64,000 nucleotides of DNA from the NCBI RefSeq assembly GCF_040183065.1, contig NC_091132.1, positions 161,904,602 through 161,968,601 on the forward strand, given 5' to 3'. Within the stretch, counting starts at the first letter, position 1. Each line of letters opens with the position of its first letter. The notes under the pieces were generated by a model. The model had not been told where the DNA came from. It saw only the letters and a program-made list of their open reading frames with translations, and ran no database searches. This DNA comes from Periplaneta americana (lineage: Eukaryota > Arthropoda > Insecta > Blattodea > Blattidae). Below, one piece after another: positions 33,032 through 55,431 of the stretch. Made by a program: the position numbers and the translations under genes.

Positions 33032-33790
33032 ATGAATAACAAACTTGGCCCTTCAAACGCAGTGAATGTGAATGCTCCTAATTTCAACAGTACTATATCA
33101 CGATGGTATGAGGACGATGAAGGAAGTACTTCTGATCTCGATTGCACCGAAGATGTCGCGATAGAAAGCGAGCATGAGTCGGAATCTGACTTAGAGCTGA
33201 GTGATGATGAGAATGATTGCAAAATATGACTGATAATCTTCGGGTTCGCGGATATTGTGACCATCGTGTCTCACTTTCCAAGAAATAATAGGGCTGTCGT
33301 TCTGGTATCCTTTATGCATCACTCAAATCTTTTGATGTAAGTGATAAATCAGAAATTATTGCATATTATAATTTGACTAATGGTGGCGCCGATTCCCTAC
33401 ATGAGAAGTGTGCACAAAATAGCTGTGGTCGTCGAACCAGACGCTGGCCTATGGCCATATTTTTTTTAGAATTATTGACATTAGTGCAATTAGTGCATTT
33501 ATCATGTAAGGTTCCTACAATGACAACGAACCAATTTCCAGAATGACTTTCAGGAAGAATCTTGCAAACGTATTCGTTACTCCCGATATGCATTATTAGA
33601 AACAACAAGTTCATTACTTTTGAAATCCGAGTCTCCATCAGAAGACTCTTTGGATCTGAAGAGTCTGTGCCATCATTTGAAGACGAACTTGAGAAACAAA
33701 AAAAATTCTACACCTGTCTGCCAAAGAAGCAATGGAAAATAGCAGTCATTTGGCTTTGTTGCAGGAAACCTCTCTGTTTGGAGTGTACAG
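33032..33790 (+). pseudogene. piggyBac transposase, core deleted
   Basis: What remains is the two ends of the protein. The N-terminal frame 33032-33229 has an acidic tail (ESEHESESDLELSDDEND). Behind it come scraps of the C-terminal half in broken frames: RAVVLVSFMHH near 33290, then a YYNLTNGGADSL-like stretch and CGRRTRRWPMAIFF near 33370-33470. Last is a cysteine-rich tail with WLCCRKPLCLEC (33751-33786), the piggyBac C-terminal zinc domain. The catalytic DDD core is missing between 33230 and about 33280, and the remainder has stops. It cannot act on its own. Confidence 0.75.
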
Positions 33791-33804
33791 TGAGGACATG
33801 CCGT

Positions 33805-34059
33805 GTCCACAGCCGTGGAGTAACGGCTAGCGCGTCTGGTCGTGAAACAATGTGGACCGGGTTCGATTTCCGGTTGGGGCATGTTACCTGGTTGAGGTTT
33901 TTTCCGGGGATTTCCCTCAACCCAATATGAGCACATGCTGGGTAACTATCAGTGCTGGATCCTGGACTCATTTCACCGGCATTATCACCTTCACTTCATT
34001 CAGACGCTAAATAACCTGAGATGTTGATACAGCGTCGTAAAATAACCCACTAAAAAAAA
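33805..34059 (+). mobile_element. tRNA-derived SINE nested in the piggyBac-like element
   Basis: Head with GCCGTGGAGTAACGGCTAGC and box B GGGTTCGATTTCC, the usual body, and 3' end ACAGCGTCGTAAAATAACCC plus A-run. Flanks GAGGACATGCCGT and GAGACATTCCGT are a worn target duplication. Confidence 0.85.
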
Positions 34060-35680
34060 GAGACATTCCGTAACTGAAATGGCACACAGTAAGGAAAAAT
34101 TCAACAATGTGAAAAGAAGAACCTAAATAATTAAATGCAACTTGCAATGTTTTAGTGTATCCTAAAAAAATATTACATTTTTAGAACTTGTAGTTTTATA
34201 ACAAAAGAACGTTCTTGTTAAAGTAAAGCCCAACTATGTAATATGCAGGGTCTAGTCTGAAGAGTAACATCGAAAAATGTGTAAAAGTGCAAGATAAAAT
34301 TAATAGAATTGATCATTTTGAAAATCCATTTAATTTTAACAACATTTATGACAGCCTTAAATATTATCAAAATAGTATCGTGATATTATTCATTTAAATA
34401 ATTTCAATGTGATAATGTTGTTTCAGACATATTGAAATATATCTGGAATAATTTTCAGTAGTGCTGTTTTGTTATTTTTATATATAATTTTTTTTTCAGC
34501 GGGCTCTGTGACAATGTCTGGGTGAGTGGGTGACTTAATTTAGACCTGGGTGGTTAAGGGTTAAACAGCATCCACACATTTTTCATTGGAACCCATCTGT
34601 TCCTTGTGATGTACGTCTCCCCATTTTACACTCGTATGTAAAAATTGGACATCAGGAAGACTTATTTACTTTTCATACTTTTATGCTATGCTGATTATTG
34701 CTTTGCATTATCATTGAATTCTTAGTACAACATATATCATATTGGCTGTTAATGTGTGTCACACAATTTGTTTTCAATTCTCCGGCTTTGTATGGCAAAT
34801 GCAGTAAAAGTACATCTACACTGTTCAACTTTAAACATTCTAATAACGAATGCAATAGTGAACGAAACGCATTCAATTGTACATACATTTTTTTTATATA
34901 CATGACACCACATGCGCCAATTTAAAGCTAACCACGCCGGTGGATATCCTGTGCGTATTTCGTTCCATAGTAGCTTTTAGCGAGCAGCTGATTGTTTTAG
35001 TTGGTCGAGAATAAACTGAAAATCCTTTTCTTTGGTGATATACCTTTTAAGCTGAAAATGGCAGCAAGTGCGATTAGCTTTATTGAAGAATATCGCAAAT
35101 ACGAGTGTGTATGAAGTGTTCAGTGACAAATTTGAGAATCAAGTAGGCTTAAGTATTGGATTGATATTGAATATTGGTAAGATCCAAGATTAAGTCGCTG
35201 TTTTTCCAGACCATTAGAAGATAGATGATGGGGTATATGGCATCATTTACCATGGCAATTCTTGAAATCATGAATTTAATAGGGGGGGGGGTGCCGTCTC
35301 CGACACCCCCGCAGCCTCAAATTCTTTCTCTTATCTTACACCATTTCACTGCTCTCCTTCCATCACGTATTTTCCTGATTAAATTGAAATACCCAATTTA
35401 CCTATGAATATGCCAGGATTCAATCCTAGCACCTTTCATTTAGTGACCCGTTATCATAGCCATTATGCTACCAATTCGTTGACGAACAATTCCATAAGAT
35501 TTATAGCATACTTCCGAACAATTAACATCAAATACTTCCAAAGCTATTCATCATATCACTGTTTTATTATATAATAGAACTGAATTCATTAGTTTGCCAT
35601 TAAACATATTACAGTAAATATTACAAATAGATCTCGAATCAATTAACTTTATATTGCACAGGGAACTCATATGATATGAC

Positions 35681-37010
35681 CACAGTGTACTATATATAGT
35701 CGCGAAGCTAAATATGTAGTAAAAATGCAAACATGGGTAGTTGCCCACCACTAGGATCGCTACTATCGCCTCATCATCGCAGATCTCTCACCTAGCAGCC
35801 GACAAAATATGTTACACTTTCGTTGTCGTGTTCTTTTGGAAAAATTAACACCTTCCTTCCATTATTGAAATATTAAATGCATAAAGTTAATTTATTATTT
35901 TAATGAAGTAGATTAAATTCCACCATAAACTCGAAGATACCTGCAAAAAATAATTTAATGTAATTTTTGTTTGTGCAAAACGAACTGAAATTTACTATAA
36001 TATCTTCACTCATTCAAGATTATAGCGATAATTAACTATGAAATCAATAAATTATAATTTGCATTTCTCTTTACAACAATAATAATGGAAATATGAATTA
36101 ATGGAGTAACTTACGTGTACCGGTACTTGTAGTGTAGGCTTACGTAGTTATCAAAGTGGGATGAGGTTAAGCAATAATAATCACACCAGAATTGGAAATA
36201 AAACGTGATCAATAAATTTTATTGTAACAGACTTTTTCTACGTCTCTAGTAAAGCAACAAATAAAAATAACAAGAAAATTAACAGCTATAATTAAAAACA
36301 TATCCTTTGAAGCAAAAAGTAGGCCTAAGCAATAATAATCCCATCAGAATTGAAAATAAAACGTGATCAATAGATTTCATTAAAACAAACTTAATTTTTG
36401 TATGTCTTTAGTAAAATAACACATAAAAATAATAACAAAATTAATAGCTACAATTAAAAATATATCCTCTGAAAAAAAAAAGTAGACCTAACCTTTATTT
36501 CTCTGGAAATTTAGCAGCCGAAGTCATAGAACTTTAACCGGTATCTAATGTCCTTTCGGTTAGACTAGAACGTTTCAGTGTGAAATTTAAGGATATAATG
36601 TATTCTAACAGTCACAAAGAACTTCAAAATTAAGAGTTTTGTTTCTGCACAGCATTCTTGTGGAAACCCAGGAACCTTTCTGAATCTTTCGGAAATCGGA
36701 AAAAGGATAACTCTGGCCTCTTTCTCTTACTGTTGCTACAATTTATAGCACTACAAACGTCTCCTCCTTGTCCCATATTATTATTCCAATTATTATATTT
36801 AGCCATTAACATTTTCATTATAACCAATAACGAACATTTCACAAGCATCAATGTGAAATACGCAACGAGCTAGCACTCGATAGAAATACGACACAGTCCA
36901 AAGTCGAACATGGACAGTCTATTGTTTCTAGTTGCTAACCGCTTGGATCGCTTTATCACGAGATTTGCAAGAAAACACCTCAAGCTTCGCGACTGTATAT
37001 AGTAGACTTT
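35681..37010 (-). mobile_element. THAP-exon element, copy C
   Basis: Ends CACAGTGTACTATATATAG and TATATAGTAGACTTT, with perfect 8-bp duplications GATATGAC at 35673-35680 and 37011-37018. The ZNF-4 intron shows the untouched site (near 54958-54967). It is the youngest-looking of the three, inserted into M-family copy 3. Confidence 0.93.
36630..36851 (-). CDS. THAP-domain exon fragment (copy C)
   Basis: Translates identically to the frame in copy B (12674-12895): C-x4-C, FFRFPKD and ERF present, second zinc pair and AVPTIF box absent. The inner Met gives about 48 residues of a THAP half-domain. Confidence 0.7.
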   Translation of the reverse strand: MMLVKCSLLVIMKMLMAKYNNWNNNMGQGGDVCSAINCSNSKRKRPELSFFRFPKDSERFLGFHKNAVQKQNS

Positions 37011-37434
37011 GATATGACTGCGTAACTACCCTTATCCACTATCAATTGTGTTACTATACGTGTATGAAATCGAATCACTACTCTACTTCATTTAGTATTC
37101 AGTTATTCCTATTTAGCTATGTTTCATTGTTACATTTTTATTAAGATAGTTCTTCGAACTTGCAATGTAATGGGCAGACATACGTGACGTCATGCAAGCC
37201 TATTACGTCATGCATCTTATTGACCGGGAAAACAGCGACTCTACCCTGGACAATATCTTAATGTTATATTATATAAATACCTCTATATAAATATATATAT
37301 TTATTTATTTACTTATTTATATTTATATATTCGTAGTGATGACGTTCAACACAGCCCACCATGTAGACACAAACTATACATACATCTCAATTGAACCTGC
37401 GTTTTCAACTTGATTCTTTCAATATTTTCCCCAG

Positions 37435-38076
37435 TCTGAGGAATCTTCTATGCCACATCAATAAATTTAAGAATGCAGTGATATTGTCAGACTCCAGAGC
37501 AGTTATTTTATTAATAGTCTCTAAGCACGCACCTTCATCTCAAACAGCAGAAATGACTAAAATGCTCTCTCAATTAATATCACTCAATAAAGGAATTGTA
37601 TTCCAATGGATACCATCCCATTGTGGAATCCTGGGAAACGAGAATGCGGATGCTTTAGCAAAGAAGAGCAGCACTGCTACTTACAGACCTGTTACTAAAT
37701 CTACGTATTACTCTGTGAAAAGATTTATTAAATCTACGTACTTAGACTTCAACAAACAAAACTTGATAACACAATCTTAAGGGAAAAAATGGAACTCTCT
37801 GCATCGCAATCCATAGTTAATTCCCGATTTACCACGAAAATCGTCTGTAGCTGCATTTAGATTGGCAATAGGCCATGATTGTTTGGCCAAACACCTGCAT
37901 AGAATTGGAATATATCAGTCCCTTAACTGTCCATCGTGCAACTCAAACCAGGAAATGAATTCGGAACACCTCAAAATCTGTGCTTCAGTGGCTGACCATG
38001 ATAATATCTTTGAAATATATTAAAGTGCAAGAGGTCAAATGACTTTATTGTCACACGCCTTGCATTGGAAAACAAC
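37435..38076 (+). mobile_element. Non-LTR retrotransposon 3' fragment with RNase H
   Basis: Encodes the end of a LINE polyprotein. The RNase H domain shows AVILSDSRAV with an active-site Asp and WIPSHCGILGNENADALA; the frame stops at 37780. Behind it is a cysteine/histidine tail (HDCLAKHLHRIG, NCPSCNSNQE, NSEHLKICAS) in decayed frame. Flanked by ATATTTTCCCCAG on both sides. ZNF-2 has the unfilled site near 17730-17741. The same insertion is in the ZNF-4 intron (55432-56075). Confidence 0.85.
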
Positions 38077-38236
38077 ATATTTTCCCCAGAATACATGCAT
38101 ACAAGCACAGAAAATTGAACCATGTAGATGCACCTTAACAGCTCTAAAATCAACATCCTGGTTTGTTTGTGTCTGCTAAGAATATGTGGAATAATTATTC
38201 CAGCTATAGTAAGTATATCCAAATGTGTGACATATT

Positions 38237-38536
38237 CGGATCTATATGACTATAGGATATCGGTAGTGTGTTTATGAGAATATATGTTGGCTAGATTGGA
38301 GAATGGGGTGATGTCATGTGGTCGACGTATGTGAAAAGGTTAGTGGGTTAGTTGAGGTGATATTTCAATGACATGATGTGAAATATGTGGGAAGGTTAGT
38401 GGGTTAGTTGAGGTGATATCTCAGTGAGTTTTATTTACTCGACGTGTTGGTTTACGTCGTCTATGTTGTGACGTCAGAATCGCTTGTCAAACTTGAGGAA
38501 CGAAAAGTAAGCGATATCCTATAATAAAAAAATCCC
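38237..38536. mobile_element. Element with short minisatellite, before ZNF-3 exon A
   Basis: 300 bp bounded by ACATATT at 38230-38236 and 38537-38543. Inner ends carry TATAGGATATCG and CGATATCCTATA. It contains about two units of the GGTTAGTGGGTTAGTTGAGG repeat that is expanded ahead of ZNF-4. A TGACGTCA palindrome lies at 38469-38476. Absent from ZNF-2. Confidence 0.75.
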
Positions 38537-38587
38537 ACATATTCTTTGTGAATTTAAGTTTACTTTTTTTTTTCTTTTTCAGCCGTC

Positions 38588-49290
<10,703 letters not shown>

Positions 49291-49309
49291 CCATGCGAGA
49301 TGTTCAGCT

Positions 49310-50772
49310 GTGGTGATTTTAAAATATACATTGCATTTTCATGTGTTTCTTCTCTCTGAATTCAGTCATATGTTTACAGATATATTTAATGACCTTGTGG
49401 TGAAGTCAACTTTTCATTGTCAAAAAAGATTGAACTGCTTGCCGTTACTGTAATGTTTTCTTTCTCAGGATAGTTTTTCTATTAATTGTAAGTGAGATTT
49501 TCTTTCCATACGATTTGTTAAGTTACTGATTGTAACATAGCGTTCTATACTTTCTGTACACGTTTCTGAATTACGTTTGTGAAGTCGGAACTTTAAAGAT
49601 TTAAATAACCAAGAACTGGACACATACAAAGCAAGCAATGACTACTATACTTGTAACCTCAGAATAATACGGACTAGAACGTAAATGTTAATATTAAATT
49701 TGTTCCTTGTGCTATGTGTAATACTATATTTATGTCAAGATAATATATTGATTTGGTACCCAGTGGAGTTTCTGTATTGAATCTTGCTCTTTCTTTGGCA
49801 TTGCGTAAAATGAGTACCAGTGCTTAAACTGAATACTTAATTTTTTTAGGCACAGGTATTTTAAATACTCACTCTAGGTATTGATAACACTGGTAGAAAC
49901 GGCCCTGGGCTAGAGGTAATTGTATTTTAAAGAAAAATTATATATTCAAAGCTTAAAATTCTCTACTGGTATTAAGTCACAATTCAAAATCGCTACCATT
50001 TTTTTTAATTCCCATTAGACTACAGACATACCTAATGCAGAAAATTAATATCTTCAGGCTGGAATGAAGAGCATACAGGTTAAAAAAATTTTCTAATGCA
50101 GCATTTTGCAAAATATGCAACTCCTCTTTGGCAGCCCATTTAGCAGATCTGAAAAAGGATGGAAGCAGTAGTATGGATAGAAAGGTGTTGTCTACTAGTT
50201 TCTTGCCGAAAAATCAAATGTTATTAAACATATTCCTGTTGTTTCCAGAGGGAAGAAGGCATTATATTTAAAATTAGCTGTAAACCTACACACTGCAATT
50301 CATTCATAGGTTAGAGCAAGTGATGACTTCTGTGATTCGTTAAGATCTGCTGGCCGAGTATCATATTTTCAAGATCTTCAGGTTACTTAGGACAAAGTGC
50401 TCACGTTTAATAGATTGTGATATTTCCCCATAAATGTTAAACTCAGTAGCTGATTTTGTAGGAGATTTATTTTATTCGTCAATATTGGACGAAAGTACTG
50501 ATATATCTGTTCATAAGAATCTGTGTACGAGATATTGTGTATTATGTATCGTATCGAGATATTGTGTATCGTATGTGTATTAGATATTATGACAAAGTAG
50601 AATATAAGATTATTGCAGAATACTTAACAATAGTTTTTTGTTTCATATATATTAGCCACTGTTTCCCAGTTCCTTTTTCTTCAAAGGGAATGTGCAAGAA
50701 AAGCCTGCATGGTACATATGCCCGGATTTGTTACACAGGCACGCATGGAAAAAGAGCTGTTTATTAACAACT
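49310..50772 (+). other. Conserved 3' flank of ZNF-3
   Basis: Aligns with 26825-28260 and 14850-15290. Holds a small ATTGTGTATCGTAT repeat near 50535-50580. No gene evident. Confidence 0.55.
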
Positions 50773-51016
50773 GAACAGTTCACTGCAAGAATGATGGATG
50801 GCACTTGGAATACATTTCTCAGGAGAAGCAATTGAAAGTTTGAAATGCTTAGCTCTCAAACCTTAACTGTGATTTTCCGATCATTACTGGACAATGACTA
50901 TAAGTGTTAATACCATATAACTCTCTATGTACATTCTGATGTCCTAAGCTATGCTTTGATTGTCTTGGTTCATTTTCGACAAAAAAGTGACATCCATCAT
51001 TCTTGCAGTGGACTGT
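50773..51016. mobile_element. 244-bp MITE with about 34-bp inverted ends
   Basis: GTTCACTGCAAGAATGATGG at the left and its inverse at the right. ACAACT on both sides (50767-50772 and 51017-51022). The homologous flank of ZNF-1 (near 15327) reads ATTAACAACTATGG without it. Confidence 0.88.
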
Positions 51017-51149
51017 ACAACTATGGACACAACTTTATAAAATTTGCCTGAAATATTATAATCATTAGTCTTTTATCTTCTGCTATTGCAGTTATAAGCG
51101 TTCTACATAAGAGGCATTTTTTTTATTTCCGTAGCGCACATCTCCGTAT

Positions 51150-51514
51150 ACACAGCATTGTAAGCAGACGCGGACGAAATTACACAACGAAAAGCATCTT
51201 CCATTTATTCCGCACCCCTAAGAGCGCTATGCAGGGCAACTTGGCCACTTTATAACCTGTCCTCTAACAGGTTGATTTATTTAGGTTGTGGGAAAAAGCC
51301 TCAATTATGTAGAAAAATCAAGTTAAAGTGTCCGGCGACAACACATTTGCTGTCACGGCTTACATGATCACACAAACTGTTTAAAATCAACGACCTATAA
51401 AGAGAATGGTCTTTTTTAACAGGTTGGTTTTATTAAAAATAATAATAAAGTTGCAGCTATGGAGGTTGATATCTGAAGGAGTGTTATAACTACGCTAATT
51501 TATAATTCATACAG
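51150..51514 (+). promoter_or_regulatory. Candidate promoter and 5'UTR exon of ZNF-4
   Basis: Same block as 15480 and 29390: GCACCCCTAAGAGCGCTATG, CACTTTATAACC, and CATACAG/GTAAGT with donor at 51515. An extra stretch (about 51370-51440) separates its two halves. A second, partial copy of the upstream half lies at 54070-54395. Confidence 0.48.
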
Positions 51515-51590
51515 GTAAGTTTACTGTTAAATTTTATTATATTCTATATAAGTGTAAGTTACAAGATCTGATATTCAGAAATGGTATTCA

Positions 51591-51594
<4 letters not shown>

Positions 51595-51639
<45 letters not shown>
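51595..51639. repeat. Poly(A) run of about 45
   Basis: The ZNF-2 and ZNF-3 introns have only GAAACAAG at this place (15846; 30414), so this is an expansion or the scar of a lost retroinsertion. Confidence 0.9.
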
Positions 51640-51640
<1 letters not shown>

Positions 51641-51786
51641 GCTGAATTTTTAATGTAAGAGCATCCACACATTTTTGCGTACCTGCATTCGAACCCGTCT
51701 GTCCTTTGTAGTGTTCATCTCCTCAATTTATACTCCTATGTAAAAATTGGAGAATAGGAAGACTTATTTACATTTCAAACTTTAGA

Positions 51787-51978
51787 TAAACTCCAGAATA
51801 CGGATTGCACCCTCTCCCTCTTACTTCAAAATTTCAATCTCGTTCAAACAAAATAGATTATTGGCACTGAAAAGTGCCTTTTCGTAAATATAATGATGCG
51901 CATTAGACAGACGCAGACAAATCTGCTGTTTTTATTATTTTAAGCCATAATTTGGTAGGTGCAATCTGTGTTCTAAAA
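51787..51978. mobile_element. MITE with ends near AATACGGATTGCACC
   Basis: Left AGAATACGGATTGCACC, right GGTGCAATCTGTGTTCT (inverse). The interior contains ATTGGCACTGAAAAGTG and resembles 9876-10172 in reverse orientation. Bordering sequence on the left continues the ZNF intron (near 52450), on the right a segment seen at 30225. Confidence 0.65.
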
Positions 51979-52070
51979 TTTTACCACAATAAGATTTTAC
52001 ATGTGTTGTGGTTGTGAGAAAACTATTGAAAATTATACGATGAAAGAGTAATGCAACGAAGAAAAATTCT

Positions 52071-52142
52071 CTCCGGCGCCGGGATTTGAACCCGGGTTTT
52101 CAGCTCTACGTGCTGATGCTTTATCCACTAAGCCACACCGGA
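52071..52142 (-). tRNA. tRNA-Tyr-like cloverleaf, probably a SINE head or tRNA pseudogene
   Basis: On the minus strand a 72-base cloverleaf fits: acceptor TCCGGTG/CGCCGGA (7 pairs, one G-T), D arm GCTT/AAGC, anticodon stem TCAGC/GCTGA with loop ACGTAGA, T arm CCGGG/CCCGG with TTCAAAT. The anticodon would read GTA (Tyr), but base 33 is C instead of T, and insect tRNA-Tyr genes usually have an intron. It is absent from the matching place in ZNF-3 (near 30282). A retroposed copy is more likely than a working gene. Confidence 0.5.
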
Positions 52143-52890
52143 TACAACCCCGACGTCGGACAGAACTGTCTCTGATTGAGTTTATAGTGCCAAAAAGGCA
52201 GTGACAAGTGTGCGCAATATTCGTTCAGTGGCTGGTGGAAGCTCTACATTAACGTTATATTCTATACAAGTGTAAGTTATTTGGTCTGATCTTCACAAAT
52301 GGAGTTCGAACAAAACAAGCTCGAACTTTTTAATTAAACAGCATCCACACATTTTTCGTTGGAACCCGTCTGTTCCTTGTGGTGTACGTTTCCCCATTTT
52401 ACACTCGTATGTAAAAATTGGACAACAGGAAGACTTATTTACATTTCATACTTTTATGCTATACTGATTATTGCTTTGCATTATCGTTGAATTCTTAGTA
52501 TAACATATATCATATTGGCCGTTAATGTGTCTCACACAACTTCAGTTTTCAATTCTCCGGCTTTGTATGGCAAATACTGTAAAAGTGCATCTACGCGGTT
52601 CAACTTTAAACATTCAAATAACGAATGCAATAGTGAACGAAACACATTCAATTGTACATACATTTTTCCAGTAAACATGACAGCGCATGCGCCAATTTAA
52701 AGCTAATCACGTCGGTGGATATCCTGTGCGTATTTCGTTCAATAGTAGCTTTTAGCGAGCAGCTGATAGTTTTAGTTGACCGAGAATAAACTGAAAACGC
52801 TTTTCTTTGGTGATGTTGCACGTTTTAAGCTGAAAATGACTGCAAGTGCGATTAGCTTTATTGAAGATTATCGCAAATACGAGTGTGTAT

Positions 52891-54398
52891 GAAGCAACGA
52901 GTTAGAAAGAGAAAGATATAGAGTGGTCATTGCGCCGCCATGTTTGAAGAAAATTGAACGACCCTCGGTAATGAACTTATGCGCCCAAAACAAAGTGGGC
53001 GTGGTGATAACTTACATTAGAATCGTCAGCTGTCTTAATTTCGTTTGCATAAATCAGTTAAACTGAAGTGGAAAAACCTAGTATTTCGTCAAATACGTAC
53101 TAGGAACTTAATCTAAACTTATGTACGCTAGATTTAAAACACTTGAGCTATTCCTAGTAGGAATGCTTAAAAGAATAACCAAAGCAAAATTGTCATGTAG
53201 TATGACAAGAAGTCCTAGCAAATATACTGAAGAAAATGTTAATATTCCTAGGTTCTTTTAAATGCGACCTGCAAGATTGCCTATAAAATGAACGAGTATG
53301 ATTCGGATGATTTTATTAAATTGTTTTCCTATCTCTACACGTTGCAAAACTATTTACTATACCATAAGATATAGAATGAAAGCAGGCCCTATCTGTAGTA
53401 AACAACCTTTACCTCCAAGCTTGTAACGTGGGTGAAACATGACAAAACACGCTTTCAGTTTTTTTGTTACAGTAAAGTATAATTATTATCGAAATGTGAA
53501 CGTGAGGCCAACAGCCGGCTGGTCTGTCTGAGTCTTTCAAGGGCTGTGGCACCACAGATAATTATTAGTGTATAATTGAACACCCACGTACAATAATGGT
53601 TTAAGTAGTTACGAAATATATTCATACTTACCCCATTATTGCACGTGGGTGCTCAATTATGTTCTTTCATGTCCTTACAGTCAAAATACTAACAACAATA
53701 CGACCTACCCCAGAGTTTTGCGTTATTTTGTATGCGAGTGTCGAAATACAATTTTAATATTTGATTACTATTACTAGGTTTGAAACGGAATTGTGGCGGT
53801 TTTATCTGTATTTAGTTTAACCTTATTAATAGTGAACCATTTATTTGATTAATCGTTTGTCTTCGAAATAGGCCTACTTCTTATAAGCTACAGCTCATCG
53901 TCTTCTTGTATAAGCAGTAAGGACAGAAGGAGCAGAAATAAAGGATGCCGGTGTCGAAATACAGTTTTAATATTATATTGCTATTTGTTTTTCACTGGGT
54001 CTGAAAAGGAATTGTATTGGTTTTATCCGTATTTAGTTTAAGTACATTACCAGTGAACCATTTATTTTGTTTATGCCGGGCGTTGTTACACATTTATGCA
54101 TAAAAAAATGCTGCTGATAAAAAAACTATGGACTTAACTTCATAAAATTTACTTGAAATATGATATAACAGTTGTCTTTTTTCTTTTGACATTGCAGTTA
54201 TATGCAGCACACAGAACAGGCATGTTTTTTTTCTTCGTTTTTTTGTACTTCTTACCTCCGTTATACAACATTGTAAGCAGACGAATTTTTACAAAGGTGG
54301 GCGCTTAGCTCAGATCTGCCGTGATTCGCGGTGGCACCGCCAAGAGCGCTGTACAGGACAACATGGCCACTCTATAGTCTTCTCTTTCTAACTCGTTG
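52891..54398. other. Rearranged segment unique to the ZNF-4 first intron
   Basis: Paralogs run GAGTGTGTATGAAGTGTTC without a break; here 1.5 kb intervenes between GTATGAAG at 52884-52891 and GTATGAAG at 54399. It ends with a partial second copy (54070-54395) of the upstream conserved block (compare 50680-51270), so unequal recombination is likely. It contains a hairpin MITE and a direct repeat (53731-53860 and 53945-54075). No gene seen. Confidence 0.55.
53570..53662. mobile_element. 93-bp hairpin MITE
   Basis: Arms TATAATTGAACACCCACGTA and the inverse TGCACGTGGGTGCTCAATTAT around a short AT-rich loop. It is almost entirely inverted repeat. Confidence 0.65.
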
Positions 54399-54482
54399 GT
54401 ATGAAGTGTTCGGTGACAAATTTGAGAATCAAGTAGGCCTAAGTATTGGATTGATATTGAATATTGGTAATATCCAAGATTA

Positions 54483-55189
54483 AGTCGCCGTTTTTCCAGA
54501 CCAATAGAAGATATACGACGCGGTATATGGCATCATTTACCATGGCAGTTCTTAAAATCATGAATTTAATAGGAGGCTGCCGTCCCCGACACCCCCGCAA
54601 CCTCACATTTCTTTCTCTTATCTTACACCATTTCTCTGCTCTCCCTCCATCACGTATTTTCGTGATTAAATTGAAATACCCAATTTACCTATTAATATGC
54701 CGGGATTTAATCCTAGTATCTTTCATTTAGTGACCCACTATCATAGCCATTACGCTACGAATTCGTTGACGAACAAGCCCATAAGATTTATAGCATACTT
54801 CCGAACAATTAACATCAAATACTTCCAAAGCTATTCATCATATCACTGTTTTATTATATAATAGAACTGAATTAATTAGTTTGCCATTAAACTTATTACA
54901 GTTAATATTACAAATAGATCACGAATCAATTAGCTTTATATTGTACAGGGAACTCATATGATATGACTGCGTTACTACCCTTGTCCACTATCAATTGTGT
55001 TACTATACGTGTATGAAATCGAATCACTACTCTACTTCATTTAGTATTCAGTTAATCTTATTTAGCTATGTTTCATTGTTACATTTTTATTAAGATAGTT
55101 CTTCGAACTTGCAATGTAATGGGCAGACATACGTGACGTCATGCAAGCCTATTACGTCATGCATCTTATTGATCGGGAAAACAGCGACA
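54483..55189 (+). mobile_element. M-family TIR element, copy 5
   Basis: Ends AGTCGCCGTTTTTCCAGACC and GATCGGGAAAACAGCGAC, intact and uninterrupted. It provides the empty site for THAP copy C at GATATGACTGCG (54960). Contains TGACGTCA near 55134. Confidence 0.8.
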
Positions 55190-55223
55190 CTTCCCTGGAT
55201 AGTACCTTAATGATATATTATAT

Positions 55224-55328
<105 letters not shown>

Positions 55329-55431
55329 CGTAGTGATGACGTTCAACACAGCCCACCATGTAGACACAAACTATACATGCATCTCAATTGAACCTGCGTT
55401 TTAAACTTGATTCTTTCAATATTTTCCCCAG

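Larger units (their letters stand above)
30440..34560 (+). mobile_element. piggyBac-like element, 4.1 kb, internally rearranged
   Basis: Ends CCCTCAACCACCCAGGC and, inverted, CCCTTAACCACCCAGG, with TTAA at 30436-30439 and 34561-34564. ZNF-4 keeps the single TTAA at 52333-52338 (TTTAATTAAACAGC). It contains remnants of the transposase (33032-33790), an internal tandem duplication of about 1.2 kb and two SINEs. It lies in the first intron of ZNF-3 and occurs nowhere else in the window. Confidence 0.88.
35193..37240 (+). mobile_element. M-family TIR element, copy 3 (split by THAP element C)
   Basis: Ends AGTCGCTGTTTTTCCAGACC and GACCGGGAAAACAGCGACT. Without the inserted THAP element it is about 0.7 kb, matching 54483-55189. 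Holds the same minus-strand tRNA-like head and the TGACGTCA palindrome (near 37186). Confidence 0.8.

Noticed and set aside
33673-33936. Minus-strand frames over the SINE in the piggyBac-like element
   Set aside because: They read through a SINE and transposase debris; similar peptides would appear at any copy of the SINE.
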